Part shown: positions 9,681 to 18,833 of the stretch, piece by piece | Position numbering within the stretch: the first letter of the stretch is position 1 | Layout of the letters: each line of letters opens with the position of its first letter | Assembly: GCA_963674835.2 (NCBI GenBank) | Contig: CAXXKC010000003.1 | Coordinates: forward strand, 496,001-560,000 | DNA from: G963674835 sp963674835 | GTDB taxonomy: Bacteria > Planctomycetota > Planctomycetia > Pirellulales > Thermoguttaceae | DNA: 64,000 bases | Direction: 5' to 3' | The notes under the pieces: model-generated | What the model was told of the DNA's origin: nothing | Databases searched by the model: none | Seen by the model: only the letters and a program-made list of their open reading frames with translations | Program-made: the position numbers and the translations under genes

Positions 9681-10714
9681 GCCTTGCGGCCCAGCATCCG
9701 ATCCAACGCATCGGACGTGTAGTACACCAGGGCCTCAGGCCAATGGGGAAAGGCGTTGAAGTATTCGAACGTCAGCCAGCCGTGATAACCGACCGCTTCC
9801 AGCGCATCGAGCACCGCGGGCCAGTTCGTCGTGCCATCCAGCAGTGGGCGGAACGTGTGCAGGTTGAACTCGTGCACCTTCTTGCTGTATTCCTTCACGT
9901 GCACGTTCTTGATCCGCTTGCCCAACAGTGGAATCCAGTGCTCGGGAAAGTGATAGAGCATAATGTTGCCCGTGTCGAAGTGCACCTGCACTCGATCCGA
10001 TTGAAAACTGTCGACGAACTGGTTCATTTCCTGCGGGCTGTGGAGAAACCCGTTGACGAAGATATTCTCCATGTTCAGATACACGCCGGCCTTTTCGGCT
10101 TCGGGTATCAGCCGGCGGACGGCCTCCGTGGAGCGCTCATAGCAAACGTCGTGCGGCACCGGCGGCACGTCTTCCAGCCAGGGAACATACGTCGCCCCGG
10201 GAACCACCAGAAGGTTCTCCGTCCCCAGAAGCTGCGCGGCGCGGATCATCTGGACCGCCATTTCCAAACCCTGCTTGCGCCGCTCGGGGTCTTGATGCGT
10301 GAGCGAGTAGGGCCAGAAGAGGAACGAGCACACACCGCTGATCTCCAGCCCCGTCTTGCGGGCCAGATCGCCGACCGCCTTGATCTGGGCGGGCGTGCTC
10401 TTGGCCGAAAGCTCGCCTTCCAGAGCGAAGTTCACCTCAACGCCCTCGAACCCCGCGTCTTTGCACAGCGCAAAACAGTCGCGGAGACTCATCTTGTCGG
10501 GGTAGGGGAGTGCCCAGAGGTTGATCGACTTGCGCATATCGTAGCGCTTCGACGGCTTGCGTGGGCCGGCCGCCTCGGTCGCGGGAACATCGGCCGCCAG
10601 ACCCTGTGCCGCCAGGAACGTGCTGCCAAACGCCGCGCTATAGGCCAGCAGCTCACGCCGACTCAAGCTTGGCGTTGCCGACGCTGAGGAACGACGTTCT
10701 TCGGGCTGCGTCAT
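9677..10714 (-). CDS. Sugar phosphate isomerase/epimerase-like TIM barrel, Tat signal
   Basis: Xylose-isomerase-like TIM-barrel protein, 345 residues, related to hydroxypyruvate isomerase and inositol-catabolism IolE/IolI-type enzymes. SRRELLAYSAAFGSTFLAA near residues 18-38 is a twin-arginine signal, pointing to periplasmic location. Candidate metal ligands lie in LNMENIF (Glu), HFDTGNI (His and Asp), HVKEYSKK (His) and LTFEYFN (Glu), which is the expected order. GAGGAG lies just upstream of the ATG at 10714. Its stop overlaps the start of the Gfo/Idh gene by four bases, so the two products are likely made together and act on the same sugar derivative. The exact reaction cannot be told from sequence. 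Confidence 0.87.
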   Translation of the reverse strand: MTQPEERRSSASATPSLSRRELLAYSAAFGSTFLAAQGLAADVPATEAAGPRKPSKRYDMRKSINLWALPYPDKMSLRDCFALCKDAGFEGVEVNFALEGELSAKSTPAQIKAVGDLARKTGLEISGVCSFLFWPYSLTHQDPERRKQGLEMAVQMIRAAQLLGTENLLVVPGATYVPWLEDVPPVPHDVCYERSTEAVRRLIPEAEKAGVYLNMENIFVNGFLHSPQEMNQFVDSFQSDRVQVHFDTGNIMLYHFPEHWIPLLGKRIKNVHVKEYSKKVHEFNLHTFRPLLDGTTNWPAVLDALEAVGYHGWLTFEYFNAFPHWPEALVYYTSDALDRMLGRKA

Positions 10715-11050
10715 CGTTTCGGTCTCCTCGATCTATCGTGCAAAGGATCGGAGTCTTCAGCTCATTTGGCCGTATCTCGCACCGGCCAACCCACGAGCAC
10801 CGTACGCCTATCGGGAACATCAGGCCCGCCGGTCCCATTGTACGGCTGGCCGTTGCGGCCGGTCAATCATCGGAGTGAGGCCGCGTGGTGCTTGTCGGAC
10901 CAGCCCCATTCGGCTATCCTAAGCCCCATTCGGCTATCCTAGCGGCGGCGACCTGACGCCCCGCTGAAATGACGTTTTCAGGCACTCTTCCATCGCAAAA
11001 CGGCGCTGTTCAGGCAATTCACCATCTTCTCCGTCCAAGGACCGCAAGAC
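10715..11050. other. Divergent intergenic region, 336 bp
   Basis: Separates the minus-strand isomerase/oxidoreductase pair from plus-strand araB, so it should hold promoters for both. The clearest structure is an exact tandem duplication of a 20-bp unit at 10902-10941. I see no convincing ORF and no strong sigma-70 hexamer pair. Confidence 0.6.
10902..10941. repeat. Exact 20-bp tandem duplication upstream of araB
   Basis: The unit AGCCCCATTCGGCTATCCTA occurs twice in direct succession (10902-10921 and 10922-10941) with no mismatch. It ends 110 bp before the araB start codon. It may be a paired operator or a recent slippage duplication; the sequence does not decide. Confidence 0.9.
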
Positions 11051-12745
11051 ATGGCCAAGACTCAGGCGAACAGGTATGCGATCGGCGTGGACTACGGCAC
11101 CAACAGCGTACGCGCCTTGATCGTCAACGTGGCCGACGGCACAGAGATCGCCTCGCACGTATACTCCTATCCCACCGGCGACCAGGGCATTCTGCTGGAT
11201 CCCAAGGATCCCAACCTCGCTCGCCAGAACGCCGGCGACTACATGGACGGTTTCTCAAAGGCCGTGCGCGGGGCTGTTGCGGCAGCGAAGAAGCAGCACG
11301 GCCTGACGCCCGAGAGTGTCGTGGGCATCGGGATCGATGCCACGGCGTCGACGCCGTTGCCGGTCGACCGCGACGGCATGCCGCTAAGCAACGATCCCCG
11401 TTTCAAAGACAACTTGGCCGCGCACGCCTGGCTGTGGAAGGATCACACGTCCTACGCCGAGGCGGCCGAGATCACCGAGAAAGCCAAGAACAGCGGCGAC
11501 AACTATCTGGCCAAGTGCGGCGGCACGTACAGCTCGGAGTGGTTCTGGTCCAAGATCCTCCACTGTAAGCGAACCGCGCCGAAGGTTTTCGAGGCCGCCT
11601 ATGCTTGGGTCGAGCAGGCCGACTTCGTCTCGGCCTTCGCCGCCGGCAACCTGTCGCCCGACACCATGCCGCGGTGCATCTGCGCGGCCGGGCACAAGGC
11701 CATGTACAACGACCAATGGGGCGGTCTGCCCAGCGAGGCATTCCTGAATTCGGTCGATCCAAAGTTGGTCCGCCTGCGGCGCCGATTCCGAGCACCGGCC
11801 GTGCCGGCCGATCAGAAGGCGGGCGGATTGTCGGCCGAGTTGGCCAGAAGGGTCGGACTGCCCGCCGGCACGCCCGTGGCCGTGGGCACCATCGACGCTC
11901 ATGCGGGCGCGGTCGGCGCCGGCATTAAACCAGGAACCCTCGCCAAGATCATCGGCACGAGCACGTGCGACATGATGGTCGTCCCCATGGACCAATCACT
12001 GGCCGACGTACCCGGGCTCTGCGGAATCGTACCCGGCTCGATCGTGCCGGGCATGTACGGACTCGAGGCAGGCCAGTCGGCCGTCGGCGACATCTTCAAT
12101 TGGTTCGTCAGCCATCTGACCCCGGCCAAGTACACCGCCAAAGGGGATGCCCACGCCAATCTCACGGCGGAAGCGGAACAACTTCGCCCCGGTGAGAGCG
12201 GCTTGCTCGCCTTGGATTGGAACAACGGAAATCGCACCGTTTTGGTGGATCCGCTTCTGAGTGGTCTACTGGTCGGCCAAACGCTGCATACGACGGCGCC
12301 TGAAGTATACCGCGCGCTGGTCGAAGCCACGGCCTTTGGTGCGCTGACGATCATCCAGCGGTTGGAACAGTACGGGGTCGCCGTCAAAGAGGTGGTCAAC
12401 TGCGGCGGCATCGCCGAGAAGAATCCGTTCGTCATGCAGATCTACGCCGACGTCCTCAATCGCCCGATGAAAATCAGCCGTTCCGCCCAAACGTGTGCTC
12501 TGGGAGCCGCGATCTTCGGGTCCGTGGTCGGGGGCGCATATAGGACAACCGAGCAGGCTCAGCGCCGAATGACGGGCGTGCGCCCGACCGTCTACCGTCC
12601 TCGCCGAGCGGCGGCGGCCGTCTATGCGAAGCTCTACGATCTGTATCAAATCCTGCACGACGCCTTCGGTACCCCTAACGGACCATTGGCAACCCATCGC
12701 GTGATGAAGGACCTGATCGCCATACGTGACCAGGCGCGCCGCTAG
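11051..12745 (+). CDS. araB: Ribulokinase
   Basis: FGGY-family carbohydrate kinase, 564 residues, which phosphorylates L-ribulose (and related ketopentoses) at O5 using ATP in the cytosol. The N-terminal phosphate loop is GVDYGTNSVRAL (residues 12-23). The segment DPKDPNLARQN near 54-64 and GIDATASTPLPVD near 95-107 are characteristic of ribulokinases. GTSTCDMM near 302 and CGGIAEKNPFVMQIYADV near 455 belong to the C-terminal ATPase half. Length and motifs fit AraB better than xylulokinase or glycerol kinase. No araA or araD lies nearby, so the pathway partners are elsewhere, or the gene serves the sugar handled by the divergent isomerase/oxidoreductase pair (inference). Confidence 0.93.
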   Translation: MAKTQANRYAIGVDYGTNSVRALIVNVADGTEIASHVYSYPTGDQGILLDPKDPNLARQNAGDYMDGFSKAVRGAVAAAKKQHGLTPESVVGIGIDATASTPLPVDRDGMPLSNDPRFKDNLAAHAWLWKDHTSYAEAAEITEKAKNSGDNYLAKCGGTYSSEWFWSKILHCKRTAPKVFEAAYAWVEQADFVSAFAAGNLSPDTMPRCICAAGHKAMYNDQWGGLPSEAFLNSVDPKLVRLRRRFRAPAVPADQKAGGLSAELARRVGLPAGTPVAVGTIDAHAGAVGAGIKPGTLAKIIGTSTCDMMVVPMDQSLADVPGLCGIVPGSIVPGMYGLEAGQSAVGDIFNWFVSHLTPAKYTAKGDAHANLTAEAEQLRPGESGLLALDWNNGNRTVLVDPLLSGLLVGQTLHTTAPEVYRALVEATAFGALTIIQRLEQYGVAVKEVVNCGGIAEKNPFVMQIYADVLNRPMKISRSAQTCALGAAIFGSVVGGAYRTTEQAQRRMTGVRPTVYRPRRAAAAVYAKLYDLYQILHDAFGTPNGPLATHRVMKDLIAIRDQARR

Positions 12746-12779
12746 CAGTAGGCGACTGGATCAAACACCGCGGACTGCG

Positions 12780-12805
12780 GCTCCGAGACGCTTTTCACTC
12801 GGAGC
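12780..12805 (+). terminator. Hairpin after araB, possible terminator
   Basis: GCTCCGAG and CTCGGAGC form a perfect 8-bp stem around a 10-base loop, 35 bp after the araB stop. No run of T follows, so it is not a classical intrinsic terminator; it may protect the mRNA end or act with Rho. Confidence 0.35.
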
Positions 12806-12818
12806 TGACAGATGTCCA

Positions 12819-12847
12819 TTGTCCGGCGGCGTCAATCGGGCTAGACT
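12819..12847 (+). promoter_or_regulatory. Candidate sigma-70-type promoter for the hydrolase pair
   Basis: TTGTCC (12819-12824), a 17-base spacer and TAGACT (12842-12847) match four of six consensus positions each. It lies about 115 bp upstream of the start at 12962, after the araB hairpin. Motif evidence only. Confidence 0.35.
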
Positions 12848-12961
12848 GAATACGGATGTCATCTTGGCCGCGGAGTCTGTCCATCAACCTGCCCGGCGGG
12901 CTCTGTGGCTGCGGTACCTCGTTGTCCCTGTAGCTTGGGACCGTTCTAGGAGAGACCACCT

Positions 12962-14707
12962 ATGCCATATTTTGTGCGCCGCACAGCCGTCGCAGCGGCA
13001 GTCTGTGGTTGGGTCCTGGCAGGCTTTGTGGCCATGCCGCGATCCGTTCAGGCTGCCAAGCCGACGACCAGCGCGTCGGAAAACATTGCCGTCCAGGAGA
13101 CGTTCAACGGACAACCCTTCCAGTACCAGATCAAATCGAAGACGTCCAAGGACGGCTTTGACATCTGGTATCTGAACTATCCGTCGCCGGTGAAGACGGA
13201 TTTGCCACAGAACAACATCATCCCGGCCGAGTACTACGTACCCAAGGGACTCAAGCCGGGTGACGCAAAGCGGCCTGCCGTGATCTGCATGCACATCCTC
13301 GGCGGAAAGTTCGAACTGGTCCGCATGATGTGTTCCTCCCTGGCGTCCCACGGCGTTCCGGCCATCATGTTCAAGCTCCCCTACTACGGCGAGCGCGGAC
13401 CGGTAGAAGGACCTCGCGTCATGGCCAACAAGGCCCAGTTGTTCGTGCAGGCGTTGTCACAGGGCATGCTCGACGTACGGCGCACCGTTGATCTGTTGGC
13501 CTCTCGCCCGGAAATCGATCCCAAACATATCGGCATTGCCGGAATCAGCCTGGGCGGAATCGTCAGCGCGACGGCCGCAGGCATGGAACCGCGGATCGCC
13601 AAGGCCATGCCGATCCTCGCCGGCGGCGACGTCGCTCAGATCCTCATGACTTCGCGCGAGACGGTCGCGCTGAGGAAGGCCATCGATGCCTTGTCGGCTC
13701 CCGAGCGAACCGAGCTGGACAAGGCCCTCGCCGCCGTCGATCCGCTGGCGCACGCGGCCGACCTCAAAGCACGGGCGGAGGCCGGCAATGTGCTGATGGT
13801 CAACGCCACCGAGGACGAGATCATCCCGCGACAGTGCACCGACAAGCTGGCCGATGCGCTGGGCATCAGCGATCGCGTCATCTGGCTCGAAGGACTTGGC
13901 CACTATTCGGCGATTGCCGCGTTGCCGCGAATCATGCAGACCATGGTGAGCTTCTTCGCCGCCGACATCCCGGCGGGCGCAGAAACCGCGGAGCAGCCCG
14001 CTACGGCCGAGAGTCCACTGAAAACCATCGCGGCCCTGCTGCAGCAGGCGACCATGTTCATGACCGTCGAGCCGAAGGCCGACACGTGCCACTCGCTCGA
14101 CCTGGAAGTGAAGATTCCGGCAACGAAGGGTAAGGAAACGACGGCCCGAGTCCGCTACGTTCGGGGAACCGGTAGCCAGTTCCTGTTGGACGCGGATTTG
14201 CCTTTCATCGGCCAGCTCATGCTCGGCCAAGGCCAGTATCCCTGGGCGGCCGCCAAGAACAAGAAGGTCTTCAAAGGGTCGCTCGATTCCGAAGAAGTCA
14301 GCGGTGGGCCCCTGCGTTTCGTCAGCCCGGACTACCTGATCAAGATCCAGGTAGCAGCAGGCACCTTGGCCGGAATCGCCATGGCGCCCAACATCATCGA
14401 ACAGGCCGCCACGATCGACGATGTGACGCCTGCCGGCGGTCCACGGACGTTGAAGATTGCGGCCAAGGACGGTCAAGGGACCCTGGAGGTCACCTTCGCG
14501 GCCGATGGCAAGACGCCAAAGCAGATTTCGTTCGAGGCCAAGGGTATCAAGGGAACGGCTATTATCCATGGGTGGCAGACGAACGCCCCCGCTGCTGCGG
14601 AGATGTTCGAACCGCCTCATGGCAGTTCGGTGCAGGAAGTCGAGAAGGGTGACCTGTATCGAGTGTTCGGAGCCATGTTGAACTTCGCCATGGAGAATCT
14701 TGAATGA
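12962..14707 (+). CDS. Secreted alpha/beta hydrolase with C-terminal extra domain
   Basis: Protein of 581 residues with a signal peptide (about 1-36, ending SVQAA). Residues about 75-340 form an alpha/beta hydrolase: PAVICMHILGG near the oxyanion strand, then GISLGG at 194-199 with the nucleophile Ser196, an acid in NATEDEIIP, and His in LEGLGHYS. Residues about 355-581 are a separate beta-rich domain of unknown family, with phrases such as LEVKIPATKGKETTARVRY; it may bind a polymer or lipid. GGAGAG precedes the start. The stop overlaps the next start as ATGA, so this enzyme is co-translated with an Ntn hydrolase, and the two probably process the same extracytoplasmic amide or ester substrate. 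Confidence 0.8.
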   Translation: MPYFVRRTAVAAAVCGWVLAGFVAMPRSVQAAKPTTSASENIAVQETFNGQPFQYQIKSKTSKDGFDIWYLNYPSPVKTDLPQNNIIPAEYYVPKGLKPGDAKRPAVICMHILGGKFELVRMMCSSLASHGVPAIMFKLPYYGERGPVEGPRVMANKAQLFVQALSQGMLDVRRTVDLLASRPEIDPKHIGIAGISLGGIVSATAAGMEPRIAKAMPILAGGDVAQILMTSRETVALRKAIDALSAPERTELDKALAAVDPLAHAADLKARAEAGNVLMVNATEDEIIPRQCTDKLADALGISDRVIWLEGLGHYSAIAALPRIMQTMVSFFAADIPAGAETAEQPATAESPLKTIAALLQQATMFMTVEPKADTCHSLDLEVKIPATKGKETTARVRYVRGTGSQFLLDADLPFIGQLMLGQGQYPWAAAKNKKVFKGSLDSEEVSGGPLRFVSPDYLIKIQVAAGTLAGIAMAPNIIEQAATIDDVTPAGGPRTLKIAAKDGQGTLEVTFAADGKTPKQISFEAKGIKGTAIIHGWQTNAPAAAEMFEPPHGSSVQEVEKGDLYRVFGAMLNFAMENLE

Positions 14708-15879
14708 CACGGGTTAAGATGACAACGCTGATATTCGCTCTCCTGATCGCCCTGGCCGGCATCCGGCCCGCGGCGGCCGAAGAGACGCTCGATATCCTCG
14801 CACGCGATTCGGCAGGCCACGGTCTGCTGGGCCGCACCCAGGACCGCCTGGTTCTGATCGTTTCGGGCACTCCGGAACAAATGGGTATCGCCCACGGCAA
14901 GCTGTTGCGCGACAAGGCGCGCATCATGCTCGAGCGCACCGTCTACTTGGCGGGCGGCCTGGACAGCATTTCCTCGGGCGAGTGGTTCTTCGACCGTATG
15001 GCCGAGATTCAGCGCCGCTGCGGGCCGTTCGTCCCCGAACGTTTCTTCGTCGAATGCGATGCGATGAGCAAGGCCATGGGCGTTACGACGCGCCAAGGCC
15101 GCGATTCCAACCTCTTCCCCGAGCGATTCCACTGCAGCGGCGTAGGCGTGTGCAAGTCGGCAACCAAAGACGGCCGCGTGCTGCACGTGCGCGTGCTGGA
15201 CTACATCAACGACCTGAACATCCAGCAAGGCGCCTGCGTGCAGGTGTTCCTGCCGGAGGGCTACAACGCCTGGATGAGCCTCGGCTTCGCCGGTCTCGTC
15301 GGCACGGTCACCTGTATGAATGAGAAGGGGTTGGCCATCGGCGAGATGGGTGCCGGCGGCGAGGGCGATTGGGACGGTATGCCCATGACGTTCCTGTTGC
15401 GCGACATCATGGAGCGGTGCTCGACTGTCGATGAGGCCGTCGAGGCCTTCCGCAAGACGCCTCGTACGTGCGATTACTGGTACGTGATCACCGACGCGGG
15501 AAAGAACATGGTCGGCATGCACGCGACGGCCAAGGAAGTCACCCTCTATCAGCCCGGCCAGCAGGACCCGCGAGCGCCCTTCATCCCCAAGGACTCGGTG
15601 CTCATTTCCGGCGGCAGCCGCCTGAAGCACCTGAGCGACCGGATCACGAAGGCTCACGGGCAAATCGACGTCGAGGCGCTCAAGGAGATCATCAAGCGGC
15701 CGGTAGCCATGAACGCCAACCTGCACGACGCGATCTTCGCCCCCGAAACGCTCGACATGTGGTGCGCCGTTTCGGGCCGCCATACGGTCGCCTGCGACGA
15801 GCCCTACGCGCACGTCAACCTGGGCGAGCTGATCACGTTCTACAAGAAGACCATGGCCGAGAAGACGGCCAAGAACTGA
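14704..15879 (+). CDS. Secreted C45-type Ntn hydrolase / acyltransferase-like protein
   Basis: Protein of 391 residues with a signal peptide (about 1-25, ending RPAAA). The core matches the peptidase C45 / acyl-CoA:6-aminopenicillanate acyltransferase family. Cys144 begins CSGVGV and is followed by ATKDG and VRVLDY, the spacing expected for the N-terminal nucleophile formed by self-cleavage. GTPEQMGIAHGKLL near 57-70 is the usual start of this fold. Later GLAIGEMGAGG and DYWYVITDAG fit the beta sheets. Such enzymes cleave or transfer acyl groups on amides. The start codon overlaps the stop of the preceding hydrolase gene. The substrate is unknown. Confidence 0.8.
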   Translation: MTRVKMTTLIFALLIALAGIRPAAAEETLDILARDSAGHGLLGRTQDRLVLIVSGTPEQMGIAHGKLLRDKARIMLERTVYLAGGLDSISSGEWFFDRMAEIQRRCGPFVPERFFVECDAMSKAMGVTTRQGRDSNLFPERFHCSGVGVCKSATKDGRVLHVRVLDYINDLNIQQGACVQVFLPEGYNAWMSLGFAGLVGTVTCMNEKGLAIGEMGAGGEGDWDGMPMTFLLRDIMERCSTVDEAVEAFRKTPRTCDYWYVITDAGKNMVGMHATAKEVTLYQPGQQDPRAPFIPKDSVLISGGSRLKHLSDRITKAHGQIDVEALKEIIKRPVAMNANLHDAIFAPETLDMWCAVSGRHTVACDEPYAHVNLGELITFYKKTMAEKTAKN

Positions 15880-15888
15880 CCGGGCCGC

Positions 15889-16692
15889 TCACGCCTCCAG
15901 CGCGGCGACCAGGCTGCCAACGTACTGACCGATTTCGTCGAGGACCTCCTGGCGGGGCCGGGTGGCCGCCTCGGCGATTCGGCGGACGATGGCCGAACCC
16001 ACGATCAGGCCGTCGGCTACCGGTGCGAGCATCCGCACGTGCTCCGGCCGGCTTATGCCGAATCCGATGCAGATCGGCAACTCGGTCTGGCTGCGCAGCC
16101 ACGCCACGTTGTCGACGATTTCCGGCGGCAGCTCGGTCCGTTCGCCGGTGATGCCCGTCACCGACACGTAGTAGATGAATCCGGTCGTCCGCTGGGCGAT
16201 CCGCAATGCCCGCGGCCGCGGCGTGGTCGGCGTGATGAGCTGAATGAGGCTGAAATCGTTGCGCCGGCAAACGTCGGCCAACGGTCCGGCTTCCTCGACG
16301 GGCAGATCGGGCACAATCGCTCCGGCCACGCCCGCTCGCCGAGCCATCTCGACGTACTTTTCCAGCCCGTGTCGATAGATGATCGCATAGCTGACCATCG
16401 TGACCAGCGGCCCACCGAGCCCGCCCGACAGGCCGCCGACCGTGTCGAGAATACCGCCAACCGTCGTGTGCGCGTCGAGCGCTCGCGTGTACGAAGCCTG
16501 GATGACCGGGCCGTCGGCGATCGGATCGCTATAGGGGATTCCCAACTCGCACATGCTACTGCCGCGGGCGAAGACCTCGCGGATCACGGCGGCCGTGAAG
16601 TCCAGATCCGGATCGCCCGCCGTAATGAAGGGCATCAGCGCCTTGCGGCCCGATTTGCGAAGCTTTTCAAAGAGGGTGTCGATCGCAGACAT
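15889..16692 (-). CDS. trpA: Tryptophan synthase alpha chain
   Basis: Cleaves indole-3-glycerol phosphate to indole and glyceraldehyde 3-phosphate in the last step of tryptophan synthesis; 267 residues, the normal length. The catalytic Glu is in CELGIPYSDP and the catalytic Asp in DPIADGPVIQ. FITAGDPDL, IVPDLPVEE, ITPTTP and the phosphate-binding CIGFGISRPEH and VADGLIVGSAIV segments are all present. It lies about 85 bp downstream of trpB on the same strand, so the alpha-beta complex is encoded together. Other trp genes are not in the window. Confidence 0.97.
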   Translation of the reverse strand: MSAIDTLFEKLRKSGRKALMPFITAGDPDLDFTAAVIREVFARGSSMCELGIPYSDPIADGPVIQASYTRALDAHTTVGGILDTVGGLSGGLGGPLVTMVSYAIIYRHGLEKYVEMARRAGVAGAIVPDLPVEEAGPLADVCRRNDFSLIQLITPTTPRPRALRIAQRTTGFIYYVSVTGITGERTELPPEIVDNVAWLRSQTELPICIGFGISRPEHVRMLAPVADGLIVGSAIVRRIAEAATRPRQEVLDEIGQYVGSLVAALEA

Positions 16693-16777
16693 GGCAAAGC
16701 CGGGTTTGGGGTCTCGTAATTCGCGACTTCATCTCGTTCCGCGGGACGGCACCGCGGGCACCTGCAACAACCGTCGA

Positions 16778-17983
16778 TCAGCCGAATTCCTCGCCACGCA
16801 GGCGCGCCACCTCGTGGGCATCCTTGTCGCCGCGGCCCGACAGACAGATGACGATCACCTCGTCGGGTTTGCGCTGGGCGGCCACCTCCATCGCCTTGGC
16901 CACCGCGTGGGAGCTTTCCAGGGCCGGCAAGATCCCTTCGGTACGCGCCAGGACGTCAAACGCAGCCAAGGCTTCCTCGTCGGTCACACTCGTGTACGTC
17001 GCGCGGTTGGTGTCCTTCCAATAACTGTGCTCCGGCCCCACGCCCGGATAGTCCAGGCCGGCCGAGACGGAATGGACCGGAGCGGTCTGCCCGTCGTCGT
17101 CCTGAAGCACGTAGGAGTACATGCCGTGGAGCACGCCGGGCCGACCGAAGCTGATCGTCGCGGCATGCTGGCCCGTCTGGCTAGAACGTCCGCCGGCCTC
17201 GACGCCCAATAGCCCCACGTCCGCATCGTCGATGAACGCGTGGAACATGCCCGCGGCGTTGCTGCCACCGCCCACGCAGGCAACGATCAATTCCGGCAGC
17301 CGACCCAGCCGGGCGAGACACTGTTGACGGGTTTCGCAGCCGATGACCGACTGAAAATCGCGCACGAGCCGCGGAAATGGATGCGGTCCCATCACCGAGC
17401 CGAGGCAGTAGTGGGTCGTGCGGACCGAGCTCATCCAGTCGCGGAACGCCTCGTTGACGGCGTCGCGCAGCGTGCGCGATCCGCTGCTCACTGGGCGCAC
17501 CTCGGCGCCCAACAGCCGCATGCTGAACACGTTGGGCTTCTGGCGACGGATGTCCTCTTCGCCCATGTACACAACACATTCCAGCCCGAATCGGGCGCAA
17601 GCAGTCGCCGTGGCCACTCCGTGCTGGCCGGCGCCGGTCTCCGCGATCACGCGATGCTTGCCCATCCGCAGCGTCAACAGTGCTTGGCCCAGTGTGTTGT
17701 TGATCTTGTGCGCACCGGTGTGATTGAGATCCTCGCGTTTCAGATAGATCTGCGCGCCACCGCAGTGCTTGGTCAGGCGTTCGGCGTGATACAACGGCGA
17801 AGGGCGTCCCACGTAATGCGAGTAGAGTTCTTCCAACTCGGCGCGAAAGGTCGGATCCGCGACGGCCTGCTCGTAAGCGGAGGTCAATTCCTCCAGGGCG
17901 CTGGTGAGTGTCTCGGGTACGTAGCGACCGCCGAAGCGGCCAAATCGCCCCGCGGCGTCCGGAACTTGGCTAGTGGCGGCCAT
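16778..17983 (-). CDS. trpB: Tryptophan synthase beta chain
   Basis: PLP enzyme that condenses indole with serine to give tryptophan; 401 residues, the usual length. It opens GRFGRFGGRYVPETL, the conserved TrpB N-terminus. The PLP lysine is in HTGAHKINN, the phosphate-cradling loop is CVGGGSNAAGM, and the COMM region includes YMGEEDIRRQKPNVFSM. The ATG at 17981-17983 is chosen because the conserved N-terminus starts eleven residues later; an upstream in-frame extension of 30 codons has no family match. It precedes trpA in a two-gene operon. Sequence identifies it as the TrpB1 type that pairs with TrpA. Confidence 0.97.
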   Translation of the reverse strand: MAATSQVPDAAGRFGRFGGRYVPETLTSALEELTSAYEQAVADPTFRAELEELYSHYVGRPSPLYHAERLTKHCGGAQIYLKREDLNHTGAHKINNTLGQALLTLRMGKHRVIAETGAGQHGVATATACARFGLECVVYMGEEDIRRQKPNVFSMRLLGAEVRPVSSGSRTLRDAVNEAFRDWMSSVRTTHYCLGSVMGPHPFPRLVRDFQSVIGCETRQQCLARLGRLPELIVACVGGGSNAAGMFHAFIDDADVGLLGVEAGGRSSQTGQHAATISFGRPGVLHGMYSYVLQDDDGQTAPVHSVSAGLDYPGVGPEHSYWKDTNRATYTSVTDEEALAAFDVLARTEGILPALESSHAVAKAMEVAAQRKPDEVIVICLSGRGDKDAHEVARLRGEEFG

Positions 17984-18267
17984 GAGAAGCCTCGATGGAG
18001 GATTGGAACGATCCCCCGCACCACCCCAATGAGTGGCTTCGCGCGAGGGACAAACAGTTGATTGTCGGCCCACCGGCGCCCTCGGTCAAGGGCCGACCCC
18101 GCAAGACAGGCCCCTTGGCGAAACCGAAGCAGCGAAGGTCTGAGGGAGGGGAATGCCCGACAATCTGCCGACACCCCTCTGTGAAGTTATGCTATAGATG
18201 TATTGGGGGTATTTGCGCCAAATCGGATCGTCCAGCAACTCTCATCAGCGGCAGCGAGGCGAGAGAC

Positions 18268-18735
18268 ATGCCCAGACAAGACTCCCGGGTCGATGCCGAT
18301 TTTTACGCGATGATTCACCAGCGTATCGTCGATGCGCCGGAAGAATCGCCGGAACGGCGGCGCGATGATCGCCAGGAGTTTTCCGGCATGCAATGGCTGG
18401 CGCCCTGGGACGGGATTGACTTTCCGCCGGAAACCGCCTTTCTCGAAGTTCGCTGTCACGACCTGACCTGCAGCGGGTTCTCGTTCTTCGCATCGCAGCG
18501 GCCGCTGTTCCGCGAGTTCGTCATCGGATTCGGCGAAAAGCCCAACCTGATCTACGTGGCCGCCGAGCCGATCCGCTTCACCGACGTGTTGATGCTCCCG
18601 TCAGGGAAATTCGCCCGTGCACGAGATGCGCGTAACCTAGTGCACGGCACCGCCTCGCTGGAAGAAATCGGCCGGCCGATGGTGCTGGTCGGCTGTCGGT
18701 TTCTGAGGCGACTGAAGAAGCCCGACACGCAGTAG
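18268..18735 (+). CDS. PilZ-like domain protein
   Basis: Small cytosolic protein of 155 residues. The pattern RRDDR (residues 31-35) followed by DLTCSG (65-70) resembles the PilZ signature RxxxR then D/NxSxxG, with Thr in place of Ser. PilZ domains bind cyclic di-GMP and often tune motility or surface attachment. The start at 18268 follows a GAGGCGAGAG stretch; frame continuation upstream of it has no family-like content. It is transcribed away from trpB and stands alone. The match is to a short motif only, and the Ser-to-Thr change leaves binding uncertain. A link to the flagellar cluster 6 kb downstream is inference. Confidence 0.65.
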   Translation: MPRQDSRVDADFYAMIHQRIVDAPEESPERRRDDRQEFSGMQWLAPWDGIDFPPETAFLEVRCHDLTCSGFSFFASQRPLFREFVIGFGEKPNLIYVAAEPIRFTDVLMLPSGKFARARDARNLVHGTASLEEIGRPMVLVGCRFLRRLKKPDTQ

Positions 18736-18833
18736 GTCGTCGGTCAAAGTGCGTTTTGCGAGGGAAGTGACAGGGGGTAGAATTGGAGCAGGCCCTAGGC
18801 TGCCGCAAGTCCCCCTCCGAAGGTTAGTCGCCC

